Below are positions 25,964 through 34,141 of a DNA stretch of 41,709 nucleotides, one piece after another. Under the pieces are notes generated by a model. It was given only the letters and a program-made list of their open reading frames with translations. It made no database searches and had not been told where the DNA came from. This DNA is from Tsukamurella sp. 8F (GTDB taxonomy: Bacteria; Actinomycetota; Actinomycetes; Mycobacteriales; Mycobacteriaceae): contig NZ_JARFTP010000011.1 in the NCBI RefSeq assembly GCF_029167375.1, forward strand, positions 1-41,709, in the 5' to 3' direction. A program made the translations under genes and the position numbers. Positions within the stretch are counted from its first letter, which is position 1; each line of letters opens with the position of its first letter.

Positions 25964-26786
25964 GAGCACGGCGCCGGCGCCGGGAGCACAGCGAGTGGGA
26001 CGAGGCGCCGCGGCCCAGCAGAAGACGATCCGCCCGCCCGATCCGCACCCGTCGGGTGCGACGCCTCCCGAGATCCCCGCCGAACTGGTGCCGAAGCACA
26101 TCGCGCTGGTGATGGACGGCAACGGCCGCTGGGCGCAGGAGCGCGGGTTGCCACGGACCGCGGGGCACGAGCGTGGCGAGGCGGTGCTGATGGACACCGT
26201 ATGCGGCTGCATAGAGATGGGCGTGAGTCACCTCTCGGCGTATGCCTTCTCGACGGAGAACTGGGCGCGGAGTCCCGAGGAGGTGCGCTTCCTCATGGGA
26301 TTCAACCGCGACGTGATCCGCCGCCGCCGCGACGAGATGAACGAGATGGGTGTCCGTGTCCGCTGGGCCGGACGCCGACCGCGCCTGTGGCGCAGCGTGA
26401 TCAAGGAGCTCGAGGTCGCCGAGGAATTGACCCGGGACAACACCGTCATGACCCTGACCATGTGTGTCAACTACGGGGGGCGCGCCGAGATCGCCGACGC
26501 CGCAAGGGAGATCGCGCGGCTCGCCGCTGCTGGACAGCTGGACCCCGAGAAGGTGAGCGAGAAGACGTTCGCGCGCTACCTCGATGAGCCCGACATGCCG
26601 GATGTCGACATGTTCCTGCGGCCGTCGGGGGAACTGCGCAGCTCCAACTTCCTGATCTGGCAGAGCGCCTACGCGGAGTTCGTCTTCCAGAAGACCCTCT
26701 TTCCGGACTTCGACCGCCGCGACCTGTGGGCCGCCTGCCTCGAATTCGCCCGGCGGGACCGCCGTTTCGGCGGGGTGAAGTCGTGA
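25941..26786 (+). CDS. uppS: long-chain (Z)-isoprenyl diphosphate synthase
   Basis: Cis-prenyltransferase making the polyprenyl phosphate carrier of cell-wall synthesis; the mycobacterial relative (Rv2361c) makes decaprenyl diphosphate. 281 aa, catalytic Asp59 in [22 protein letters not shown], and the pyrophosphate-binding [20 protein letters not shown] near the C-terminus. A Pro/Arg/Ala-rich extension of about 45 residues precedes the core, as in mycobacteria. GTG start with GGAGG five bases upstream, inside recO. Confidence 0.95.
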   Translation: MPGLRRGRSTAPAPGAQRVGRGAAAQQKTIRPPDPHPSGATPPEIPAELVPKHIALVMDGNGRWAQERGLPRTAGHERGEAVLMDTVCGCIEMGVSHLSAYAFSTENWARSPEEVRFLMGFNRDVIRRRRDEMNEMGVRVRWAGRRPRLWRSVIKELEVAEELTRDNTVMTLTMCVNYGGRAEIADAAREIARLAAAGQLDPEKVSEKTFARYLDEPDMPDVDMFLRPSGELRSSNFLIWQSAYAEFVFQKTLFPDFDRRDLWAACLEFARRDRRFGGVKS

Positions 26787-27187
26787 CCGCGGGGGACGTG
26801 CTCGAGCAGCATCGCACGCGACTGGAGGATGCACTCGCTGCGACGATGACGGTGCGCCGCGACGCACAGTCGGCGGTGATGATCGAGTTCGGCGACACGC
26901 CGGGGTCTGTGCAGGCCTTCGAACTCGCACCCGGTCTCGAGGTGTACTCCCTGACCCAGGTGATCGCGTGGGACCTGCCGCTCACCGACGAACTGCGCGG
27001 CGACGTCGAGTCCTCGCGGGAGCGCGTGCAGTTCGGGACGCTCAAGCTGATCGAGCGCGACGTGTCGGCGGACCTGGTACTGCACTACTCCTTTCCCGCG
27101 GGCACGCTCGACGGCGAGCCGCTGCGCGAATTCGTATTGTTCGTCCTGGCACAGGGATTCGATGCACGCAACAGGTTGGTCGGCTGA
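26783..27187 (+). CDS. conserved protein of unknown function (Rv2360c-like position)
   Basis: 134-aa acidic protein ([67 protein letters not shown]). The alternation of strands and helices could fit a YbjN or secretion-chaperone-like fold, but I do not recognise it firmly. The GTG overlaps the uppS stop by four bases, so the two are translated together. Its position matches the conserved gene after uppS in mycobacteria. Confidence 0.65.
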   Translation: MTAGDVLEQHRTRLEDALAATMTVRRDAQSAVMIEFGDTPGSVQAFELAPGLEVYSLTQVIAWDLPLTDELRGDVESSRERVQFGTLKLIERDVSADLVLHYSFPAGTLDGEPLREFVLFVLAQGFDARNRLVG

Positions 27188-27216
27188 CCGGATTGCCGCA
27201 TGAGGCTCCGCCCCTC

Positions 27217-27245
27217 TTGCCGCGACGGCGTTGCGGGCGTACCGT
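27217..27245 (+). promoter_or_regulatory. leaderless promoter of the SRPBCC gene
   Basis: TTGCCG (27217-27222), 17 bases, TACCGT (27240-27245), six bases, GTG. This is the best complete -35/-10 pair with leaderless geometry in the window. Confidence 0.55.
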
Positions 27246-27251
27246 CGGCCC

Positions 27252-27689
27252 GTGACTAAGGTGACCCTAACCACGGTGCTTCCGCTCCCGGTCGAGCGTG
27301 CGCGGGAGCTCGCGTTGCGTCCCGCGACGATGCGCTTCGTCCTGGCTCCGGTCGTGGGCCTCGCCGAGGAGGTGGACGAACCGGAGGTCATCGAGGAGGG
27401 TACCGAGGCCTCGGCACGGATATCACTGTTCGGCATCCCGGCCTGGCGCCACACCATCCGCGTCGTGCGACTCGCGCCGGACGAGATCTACACCAACGAG
27501 CGGGGCGGCCCCGTGCACACCTGGAACCACCGCCTCACTTTCGCACCACTGCCGGGCGGGCGCTGTAAGTACACGGACGAGATCGAGATCGAGGACGGCG
27601 CGCGCGGCTGGCCGGTGCGGCTGTTCATCGAGCTGATGTTCCGGCATCGGCACCGCCGTTGGCAGCTGCTCGCCGCCGCTGCCGGTTGA
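27252..27689 (+). CDS. SRPBCC family protein
   Basis: 145-aa lipid- or ligand-binding fold protein (START/Bet v1-like). VTKVTLTTVLPLPVERARELALRPATM is the opening strand and helix, and NHRLTFAPLPGGRCKYTDEIEIEDG followed by a long C-terminal helix fits the fold. The GTG at 27252 is chosen for the promoter geometry. Ligand and role are unknown; it stands alone between the uppS group and the accessory block. Confidence 0.65.
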   Translation: MTKVTLTTVLPLPVERARELALRPATMRFVLAPVVGLAEEVDEPEVIEEGTEASARISLFGIPAWRHTIRVVRLAPDEIYTNERGGPVHTWNHRLTFAPLPGGRCKYTDEIEIEDGARGWPVRLFIELMFRHRHRRWQLLAAAAG

Positions 27690-27735
27690 GTCTCTGCTCG
27701 CGTGCTCGCCGGAGGCGCGGGCCCACGATCAGGGG

Positions 27736-28821
27736 TCAGGGGGTCTCGCGGGCGATCGCCTCGACGAAGGCGTCGACGTCCTCCTCCGTCGTGTCGAAAC
27801 CGCACATCCAGCGGACCTCGCCGCGCGCAGCGTCCCAGTCGTAGAAGCGGAACGACCCCCTGAGGCGGTCGGCGACGCCGGGGGGTAGCGTCGCGAAGAC
27901 CGCGTTCACGTCGGTCGCCTGGCTGAACGAGACGCCCGTGATGGACCCGTCCGCCTGCCGCTGCTCGATCCCGGCGCGTAGGCGTGCTGCCATGGCGTTG
28001 GCGTGAGCGGCGTTGCGCAGGAACAGGTCGCCTCCGTAGAGGGCGAGTAACTGCGCCGACACGAATCGCATCTTCGATGCCAGCTGCATGTTCGCCTTCC
28101 GCAGATACGTGAGTCCCTCGGAGGCTGCGGGGTCGAGGACCACTATCGCCTCGGCGGCCAGAGCACCGTTCTTCGTCCCGCCCAGGCTCAGCACGTCGAC
28201 GCCCACGTCCCTGGTCATCGCTTGAAGTGAGACTCCAAGGGCTGCAGCCGCGTTCGCGATCCGGGCCCCGTCGACGTGGACACGCATGCCGAGTGCATGG
28301 GCGTGCGCGCAGACGGCGGCGAGCTCGTCGCGGGAGTAGACGGTGCCGACCTCCGTCGACTGCGCGAGGGAGATCGCGAGCGGCTGGGCCCGGTGCTGGT
28401 CGCCCCAGCCCCACGCCTGGCGGTCGATGAGTTCGGGTGTCAGCTTGCCGTCGGGGCAGGGGACGGTCAGCAGCTTGATCCCGCCGACGCGTTCCGGAGC
28501 GCCCTGCTCGTCGACGTTGATATGCGCCGATTCCGCGGCGACGACCGCGCCCCACCGCGGCAGCATCGACTGCAGCGCAGTGACGTTCGCTCCTGTGCCG
28601 TTGAAGACCGGGAACACGGACACCGGGCCCCCGAACCGGGCGGCGAGCACCTCGTTCAGGCGCGCTGTGTACGCGTCCTCGCCGTATGCGACCTCGTGGC
28701 CGCCGTTCGCAGTGGCGATCGCCGCCAGTACCTCGGGGTGCACGCCGGCGTAGTTGTCGGAGGCGAATCCGCGTAGCGCGGGATCGTGCAGTCCCGTGCC
28801 GAGATCGACGACCCTGGTCAT
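27736..28821 (-). CDS. low-specificity L-threonine aldolase-like PLP enzyme
   Basis: 361-aa fold-type I PLP enzyme that would split L-threonine (or allo-threonine, phenylserine) to glycine and an aldehyde. Signs: GFASDNYAGVHPEVLAAI, YGEDAYTARLNEVLAARFG, VFNGTGANVTALQSML, HVDGARIANAAAALGVS with the PLP-binding Asp, and SLGGTKNGAL with Lys217 for the Schiff base. The ATG at 28821 overlaps the stop of the upstream gene by four bases, so the two are co-translated. Beta-eliminating lyases of the same family are an alternative. Confidence 0.87.
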   Translation of the reverse strand: MTRVVDLGTGLHDPALRGFASDNYAGVHPEVLAAIATANGGHEVAYGEDAYTARLNEVLAARFGGPVSVFPVFNGTGANVTALQSMLPRWGAVVAAESAHINVDEQGAPERVGGIKLLTVPCPDGKLTPELIDRQAWGWGDQHRAQPLAISLAQSTEVGTVYSRDELAAVCAHAHALGMRVHVDGARIANAAAALGVSLQAMTRDVGVDVLSLGGTKNGALAAEAIVVLDPAASEGLTYLRKANMQLASKMRFVSAQLLALYGGDLFLRNAAHANAMAARLRAGIEQRQADGSITGVSFSQATDVNAVFATLPPGVADRLRGSFRFYDWDAARGEVRWMCGFDTTEEDVDAFVEAIARETP

Positions 28822-30221
28822 GCGGCCGTCCCTCGGATACCTGCCGTGGACGCGATAACCGGTCGCATCCGGCGTTCGAGCGCCTCGTAGAACATCGACA
28901 GCGGGAACTCGTCGTCCAGCACGGCGTCGGTGAAGCCCCGCGGGGGCCCCGACAGCACTTCGTCCGGAAGGCCACGCGCCCAGCGCGATGCCGGGTGCGG
29001 CGTGAGAACCGATCGGAGCAGGTCGTACGCGTCGAGCCAGTGCGCCGCCTTGGGCCGGTCGATCGAGCGCCAGTAGAGCCCGTCGATCGCTTCGCCGAGC
29101 GCCGCCATCGCTCCAGGAACACCCGACCAGTCGAATCGCAGCGCGGTGTCGGTCCAATGCAGGACGCCGTGCTGGTGCAGCCACGCGAACACCAGCTGGC
29201 CACCGAGCGCGTCGTAGTTGCGCACGCGCGTCCCCGTGATGGCGAACCGGAAGATCCGGTCGAAGACCACGGCATACTGCACCATCCGCGCGTGCTCGAC
29301 GGTCGCGAGATCGACCGCGTCCGGAACCGGCAACGCCGCGAGCCGACGGCGTACGGCCGCCGCCTCGCGGAACGCGGTGAGATCACATCGCAGCTCCTCC
29401 AGCGCGTAGAGGAAGTAGGGCATGCGCTGCCGGATCATGAACGGATCGAACGGCAGGTCCCCGCGCATGTGGGTGCGATCGTGGATGATGTCCCACATCG
29501 CGAAGGTCCGCTCGGTGAGCCCCTGATCGTCGAGCATCCGCGCCGCGGCATCGGGAAGTTCGAGCCTGGTGGATTCCGCTGCCGCCCGCACCACACGGCG
29601 GTACCGCGCCGCCTCCCGGTCCGAGAAGATCGCCCCCCAGGTCGCTGGCGGAGCGGCCGCCGCCGACACCGTCTCCGGGAACAGCACCGCCGAGTTGCTG
29701 TCGTAACCCGCCGTGAAGTCGATCAGCCGCAGGCTCACGAACTGAGGATTCGCGTAGGCCGCCGCCTCGAGCCGGGCCACGAAGTCCGGCCAGATCACCT
29801 CCACTATCAGTGCCTCCAGCCGCCTGTCCGGCGAACCGTTCTGCGTGTACATCGGGAATACGACGAGATGGCGCAGCCGGTCCACGCGCTGGTGCTGCGG
29901 CGCGAAAGCGGCGAGCGAGGCGGAGAAGTCCGGCACACCGAAGGCTTCCGCCGACCAGCGTTCGAGGTCGTCCACGAGGGCGGCGAGGTAGTCGTCGTCG
30001 TGGGGGAACGACGGTGTCAGGACCTGCACGGCACGCACCATGCGCCGGATCTGGGCGCGGGCGTCGGCGTGCTCCGCTGGGTCGGGGACCGAACCGTCGG
30101 GGGCCTGCCATGCCTGGATCGCCGTGGCAGCCTCCTTGATGTCCTGCCAGGCCCGCGAGTCCTCGACGACCTCGGGCTCGCCGATGACCGACTCGATGAC
30201 GTGAACGTCGTGTGAGGACAT
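28818..30221 (-). CDS. DUF6421-like conserved protein
   Basis: 467 aa, no signal peptide or membrane segment. Conserved-looking stretches are PMYTQNGSPDRRLEALIVEVIWPDF, the His/Asp-rich IIHDRTHMRGDLPFDPFMIRQRMPYFLYALEELRCDLTAF, and FDRIFRFAITGTRVRNYDALGGQLVFAWLHQHGVLHW. The first reads like Streptomyces proteins named DUF6421; that match is from memory. The H-D-x-x-H-M-x-G-D cluster and following E-E-L-x-C-D could bind a metal, which is inference. AAGGAGG seven bases before the ATG gives a strong start. Coupled to the threonine aldolase gene by an ATGA overlap. Confidence 0.72.
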   Translation of the reverse strand: MSSHDVHVIESVIGEPEVVEDSRAWQDIKEAATAIQAWQAPDGSVPDPAEHADARAQIRRMVRAVQVLTPSFPHDDDYLAALVDDLERWSAEAFGVPDFSASLAAFAPQHQRVDRLRHLVVFPMYTQNGSPDRRLEALIVEVIWPDFVARLEAAAYANPQFVSLRLIDFTAGYDSNSAVLFPETVSAAAAPPATWGAIFSDREAARYRRVVRAAAESTRLELPDAAARMLDDQGLTERTFAMWDIIHDRTHMRGDLPFDPFMIRQRMPYFLYALEELRCDLTAFREAAAVRRRLAALPVPDAVDLATVEHARMVQYAVVFDRIFRFAITGTRVRNYDALGGQLVFAWLHQHGVLHWTDTALRFDWSGVPGAMAALGEAIDGLYWRSIDRPKAAHWLDAYDLLRSVLTPHPASRWARGLPDEVLSGPPRGFTDAVLDDEFPLSMFYEALERRMRPVIASTAGIRGTAA

Positions 30222-30389
30222 GGGGAACCTCCTTGCCGAGGCTCGGGCCGCCGGCGCGACGGCGGGCGTTCCGGGGTATCCGTCCGGTCCGTCGAGGTTA
30301 CGCCCGATCGATGCGGCTCGCCTGCGACGCCGGCGGCATGGCGCTCCGCAGCATGATTACGCGGCGCGTATTTACAGATCAACGAACAA

Positions 30390-30409
30390 TGTCAAATTTC
30401 CTCTTGACA
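30390..30409. promoter_or_regulatory. inverted repeat on the alkB -35 box (candidate operator)
   Basis: TGTCAA (30390-30395), eight bases, TTGACA (30404-30409): a perfect six-base inverted repeat whose right half is the -35 hexamer. Centre-to-centre spacing of 14 is odd for a TetR site but its place would let a bound dimer block RNA polymerase. The surrounding 30350-30435 is AT-richer than anything near it. Confidence 0.5.
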
Positions 30410-30433
30410 CTTGGCATCAATCTGTCCAATACT
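30404..30433 (+). promoter_or_regulatory. alkB promoter
   Basis: Consensus TTGACA (30404-30409), 18-base spacer and AATACT (30428-30433), which keeps the key A and T of the -10. The start would fall near 30440, giving a 5' leader of about 64 bases with an AAAGGAG site (30491-30497) before the GTG. Upstream 30222-30389 shows no other gene. Confidence 0.6.
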
Positions 30434-30503
30434 GGTCTCATCAACGTGGCGCCTGTCACAAGCCGGCTAGCCGGTCAGCCCTCGGAAGACAAAGGAGTTC
30501 ACC

Positions 30504-31757
30504 GTGAAGGGACTGCAGTACATCGATGCGGACGGCAATCCTGCCGTCTGGGTCGATCACAAGAAGCGGATGTGGTTGTGGGGCCTGTTCGTCCCCACCG
30601 CGCTGTTCTACGCAGTGGCGCTGATGTGGCTGCTCGGTCTCGGGCACACGCCGCTGATGTACCTCGCTCCGGTGTTGTGGTGGATCGGCCCGCTACTCCT
30701 CTACGTGATCCTCCCGATCGTCGACATCAGGGCGGGCGACGACGGTGAGAATCCGCCCGAAGAGGTGATGGAGGCGCTGGAGGAGTCGATGTACTACCGC
30801 TGGCTGACCTACATCTTCCTGCCCTTCCAGCTCGCCTCGCTGGTGGCCATGTGCTACTTCCTCACCGCGGATGACCTCACCTGGCTGGGCGGGATCTACT
30901 CCCACGGCGGCGGACTCAGCCTGATCAGCAAGATCGGCCTGACCTTGAGCCTGGGCGTCGTCGCCGGCATCGGCATCAACACCGGCCACGAGCTCGGGCA
31001 TAAGAAGCCCGAGAACGAGCGCTGGATCGCCAAGCTCACCTTGGCGCCCGCCATGTACGGCCACTTCTTCATCGAGCACAACCGCGGTCACCACGTCCGT
31101 GTCGCCACCCCCGAGGATCCGGCGAGCGGCCGCTTCGGCGAGACCTTCTGGGAGTTCCTGCCGCGCAGCGTCTGGGGCAGCCTCAAGTCCTCGTGGCAGC
31201 TCGAGAAGACCCGTCTGCACCGCCTCGGCAAGAGCCCGTGGACCCTGAAGAACGACGTGCTCAACGCCTGGCTCATGACCGTCGTCCTGTTCGGCGCGCT
31301 CACCATCGGCTTCGGCTGGGAGGTCCTGCCGTTCCTCATCATCCAGGGCATCTACGGATTCAGCCTGCTGGAGTCCGTGAACTACCTGGAGCACTACGGC
31401 CTGCTGCGCCAGAAGACCGCTTCGGGCCGCTACGAGCGCTGCGCACCGCGCCATTCGTGGAACTCGGACCGCATCATCACCAACGTCTTCCTGTACCACC
31501 TGCAGCGCCACAGTGACCACCATGCGAACCCCACGCGCCGGTACCAGACCCTGAGGTCGTTCGAGGAGGCGCCGTCGCTGCCCCAGGGCTACGCGACCTT
31601 GATCGGCGTGACCTACTTCCCGCCCCTGTGGCGCAAGATCATGGACCACCGTGTGCTGGAGCACTACAACGGTGACATCACGAAGGTGAACATCCAGCCC
31701 CGCGTCCGCGACAAGGTGTTCGCGAAGTACGGAGTGACAGGAGAGAAGGCCGCATGA
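30504..31757 (+). CDS. alkB: alkane 1-monooxygenase AlkB
   Basis: Membrane non-heme diiron enzyme that hydroxylates n-alkanes at the terminal carbon, 417 aa. All His motifs are intact: HELGH (162-166), EHNRGHH (191-197), NYLEHYG (293-299) and LQRHSDHH (333-340). About six hydrophobic segments precede and separate them. GTG start with AAAGGAG six bases upstream. The stop overlaps the first rubredoxin by four bases. AlkB needs electrons from rubredoxin and rubredoxin reductase, both encoded next. Confidence 0.97.
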   Translation: MKGLQYIDADGNPAVWVDHKKRMWLWGLFVPTALFYAVALMWLLGLGHTPLMYLAPVLWWIGPLLLYVILPIVDIRAGDDGENPPEEVMEALEESMYYRWLTYIFLPFQLASLVAMCYFLTADDLTWLGGIYSHGGGLSLISKIGLTLSLGVVAGIGINTGHELGHKKPENERWIAKLTLAPAMYGHFFIEHNRGHHVRVATPEDPASGRFGETFWEFLPRSVWGSLKSSWQLEKTRLHRLGKSPWTLKNDVLNAWLMTVVLFGALTIGFGWEVLPFLIIQGIYGFSLLESVNYLEHYGLLRQKTASGRYERCAPRHSWNSDRIITNVFLYHLQRHSDHHANPTRRYQTLRSFEEAPSLPQGYATLIGVTYFPPLWRKIMDHRVLEHYNGDITKVNIQPRVRDKVFAKYGVTGEKAA

Positions 31758-31915
31758 GCGCATTCAAATGCCCGGTCTGCGACTTCGTCTACGACGAGGA
31801 CCAGGGAGCTCCCCGGGAGGGATGGCCCGCCGGTACCGCATGGTCGCAGATCCCGGACGAGTGGAACTGCCCGGACTGCGGGGTCCGCGACAAGATCGAC
31901 TTCGAGCCGGTCTGA
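31754..31915 (+). CDS. rubA: rubredoxin, AlkG1-like
   Basis: 53-aa iron protein with CPVC (6-9) and CPDC (39-42). The sequence AFKCPVCDFVYDEDQGAP resembles the first rubredoxin of Rhodococcus and Gordonia alk clusters; in published complementation work AlkG1-type rubredoxins could not replace P. putida AlkG, unlike AlkG2 types. The ATG at 31754 overlaps the alkB stop by four bases. Confidence 0.93.
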   Translation: MSAFKCPVCDFVYDEDQGAPREGWPAGTAWSQIPDEWNCPDCGVRDKIDFEPV

Positions 31916-31968
31916 GGACCGCCTGAACCAACCTGAATCACAGACCACGAATCCTCAAGGGAGGCATC

Positions 31969-32166
31969 ATGTCCAACAGCACCACCACCGCGTACAAGCT
32001 GTATCGTTGCATGCAGTGCGGCTTCGAGTACGACGAGGCCGAGGGCTGGCCGGAGGACGGTATCGAGCCTGGCACCCGCTGGGACGACATCCCCGACGAC
32101 TGGTCCTGCCCCGACTGTGGGGCGGCCAAATCGGACTTCGAGATGGTAGAGGTGGATCGGGGATGA
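31969..32166 (+). CDS. rubA2: rubredoxin, AlkG2-like
   Basis: 65-aa rubredoxin with CMQC (14-17) and CPDC (47-50), and the AlkG2-type pattern [20 protein letters not shown] and [14 protein letters not shown]. It is the likely electron carrier to AlkB. AAGGGAGG is seen before the ATG, and the stop overlaps the reductase gene by four bases. A 53-base gap separates it from the first rubredoxin. Confidence 0.95.
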   Translation: MSNSTTTAYKLYRCMQCGFEYDEAEGWPEDGIEPGTRWDDIPDDWSCPDCGAAKSDFEMVEVDRG

Positions 32167-33332
32167 CCGCGGGTGTCGTGATCGTCGGGACCGGAGTCGC
32201 GGGTGCTGGCGCCGCTCTGGCGCTCCGCAAGGAGGGCTACCGCGGCGGCATCACCGTCGTCGGGCGCGAACCGCTCCTGCCATACCGCCGTCCGGTCCTG
32301 TCCAAGGAGATTCTCACGGCCGCAATGCCGATCGAGAAGGCGCTGATCAAGCCCGACGCCCACTGGGCCGAGCAGGACGTGACGCTCCGCACCGGGGTCA
32401 CCGTCGACGGCGGCGATCCGGCGGCGCACACCGTCGCCCTCTCGGACGGCACGACACTCGAGTACGACACCCTCCTGCTCACCACAGGCAGTCGCTCACG
32501 GCATCTTCCAGACCTTCCACCCGGTGACCGGGTCGCCTATCTCCGCGACCACGAAGACGCCGTTGCGCTTCGCGACCGGCTCGCGGGGTCGGATGCCGTC
32601 ACGATCCTCGGATCCGGACTGATCGGATCCGAGATCGCCTCAGCCGCAGAGGCTCTGGGTGTACAGGCAACTATCGTCGAAGCAGCCGCACTGCCGCTGG
32701 CCCGCGTCGTCCCGCCCGTCCTCGGGGAACGTCTCGCCAAGCTGCAGCGCGACCACGGCGTCGATCTCCTGCTCGGTCGGGCGCCCGACGATGTGGTCGT
32801 GGACACCGACGGTGTGACAGTCACCGTCGGGGACCGCTCACTGCGCTCGGACCTCCTAGTAGTCGCCGTGGGCACCGTGCCCGATACCGTGCTGGCCGAG
32901 AAGCTCGGCGCCGCAACGGATAACGGTATCGTCGTCGACGACCGGTTCCGCACCGACCTACCCGACGTGTACGCGGCGGGCGACGCCGCCTCGCTACCGC
33001 ATCCGCTGTTCGGCGGCCAGTACCGCGCCGAGAACTGGACCGCAGCGCAGGATCAGGGAGGCGCGGCCGCGAAGGCGATCCTCGGCGGCCTTCCGGCGCC
33101 GACGGTCCCGTGGGGTTGGTCCAAGCAGTTCGGGGTGCTCGTCCAGTTCGCCGGCTGGCCGTCGTCGGACTGCGAGATCGACATCGCCGGATCGGTCGAC
33201 GAGGGGAAGTTCGTGGCGCGCTGCATGCGCGGGGGAGAACTGGTCGGTGCCGTCGCCCTCGATGACGCCCGCGGCCTCACCGCCGCCCGGCAGGAGCTCG
33301 GAGCGCGGGTCGTGCCCGCGCCGCAGTCATGA
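32163..33332 (+). CDS. rubB: rubredoxin reductase
   Basis: 389-aa FAD protein passing electrons from NAD(P)H to rubredoxin. FAD site [11 protein letters not shown] (9-19), the active segment [15 protein letters not shown] site [19 protein letters not shown] in the middle, and the second FAD motif [15 protein letters not shown]. The ATG at 32163 overlaps the rubredoxin stop; the open frame upstream is a shadow. Its stop overlaps the regulator gene. Confidence 0.93.
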   Translation: MTAGVVIVGTGVAGAGAALALRKEGYRGGITVVGREPLLPYRRPVLSKEILTAAMPIEKALIKPDAHWAEQDVTLRTGVTVDGGDPAAHTVALSDGTTLEYDTLLLTTGSRSRHLPDLPPGDRVAYLRDHEDAVALRDRLAGSDAVTILGSGLIGSEIASAAEALGVQATIVEAAALPLARVVPPVLGERLAKLQRDHGVDLLLGRAPDDVVVDTDGVTVTVGDRSLRSDLLVVAVGTVPDTVLAEKLGAATDNGIVVDDRFRTDLPDVYAAGDAASLPHPLFGGQYRAENWTAAQDQGGAAAKAILGGLPAPTVPWGWSKQFGVLVQFAGWPSSDCEIDIAGSVDEGKFVARCMRGGELVGAVALDDARGLTAARQELGARVVPAPQS

Positions 33333-33940
33333 GTATCGCGCCGGAGCGCCGGCCGCGACCCACGCGGCAGACGCGCTCCGGTACCGCAGACGCCGCCCTG
33401 GATGCGGTCGCGCTGTTCCTTGCCGACCACGAATGGTCGCAGGTGACGATGGCGGCCGTGGCCCGGCAGGCGGGCGTGAGCCGGCAGACGCTGTACAACG
33501 AGTTCGGTAACCGGCAGGGCCTCGCGATCGCGTACGTCACCCGGTTCATCGATGGGCTACTGCTGGTGGTCGAGCATCGGCTCGATGAGCATCCGGGCGA
33601 TATCGCCGGCGCGATGCAGGCGGCACTCGCGGACGTCTTCACGATCGGCTTCGAGGATCCGCTGGTGCGGGGGATCGTCGGGCCCAACCCGCACCGCGAC
33701 CTGCTGGCAACAGTCACTGTCGACGGCACGCCCGCACTGCACCACGCCGCAGTGGAACTCGCCGATGTCCTGGTGAACAGCTGGGCGATGCCGGAGCGCG
33801 CCGAGGCCGCGGTTGCTGCGTCGACACTGGTCCGGCTCGTGTTCAGTCACCTCACGCTGCAGCTGGGCGAGCCGGCGGACTCGGCACGCGAGATCGTGCT
33901 GGCGATCGGCCCGTTCCTAGAGCGCGCAGTACGGGGCTGA
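33329..33940 (+). CDS. TetR family regulator of the alk operon
   Basis: 203 aa. N-terminal helix-turn-helix ATMAAVARQAGVSRQTLYNEFGNRQGLAIAY-type region at about 38-68 (seen as VTMAAVARQAGVSRQTLYNEFGNRQ), followed by an all-helical ligand domain. Coupled by ATGA to rubB, as alkU/alkX regulators are in related actinobacteria, where AlkX represses alkB and is released by fatty acids. Its own control through the operon promoter at 30404 would give autoregulation; that part is inference. Confidence 0.9.
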   Translation: MSIAPERRPRPTRQTRSGTADAALDAVALFLADHEWSQVTMAAVARQAGVSRQTLYNEFGNRQGLAIAYVTRFIDGLLLVVEHRLDEHPGDIAGAMQAALADVFTIGFEDPLVRGIVGPNPHRDLLATVTVDGTPALHHAAVELADVLVNSWAMPERAEAAVAASTLVRLVFSHLTLQLGEPADSAREIVLAIGPFLERAVRG

Positions 33941-33947
33941 GTTCCCG

Positions 33948-33980
33948 AGCGCCGGTCCGTTTCCCGAGTCGTTCGGCGCT
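33948..33980 (+). terminator. hairpin after the TetR gene
   Basis: AGCGCCG (33948-33954) and CGGCGCT (33974-33980) form a perfect seven-pair stem with a 19-base loop, seven bases after the stop. The direct repeat TTCCCGAG (33942-33949, 33961-33968) lies on its left side. There is no U-run. The remaining gap to 34141 holds only an imperfect repeat TACCG/CGGTA (34015-34044). Confidence 0.45.
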
Positions 33981-34141
33981 GATCCCAACGCGCAGCCTGG
34001 AGTCCACGTCTTCTTACCGTCAAGTAGCATCCGAGCCACCGGTACGTAAAGCAGTGCCCGCTCACCCTCCGGTTGCTGCTGCCCGACCCAACCGACGCCG
34101 CCCGCCCGGGCCGCGTCGGTACTAGAGACGAGGACTACACG

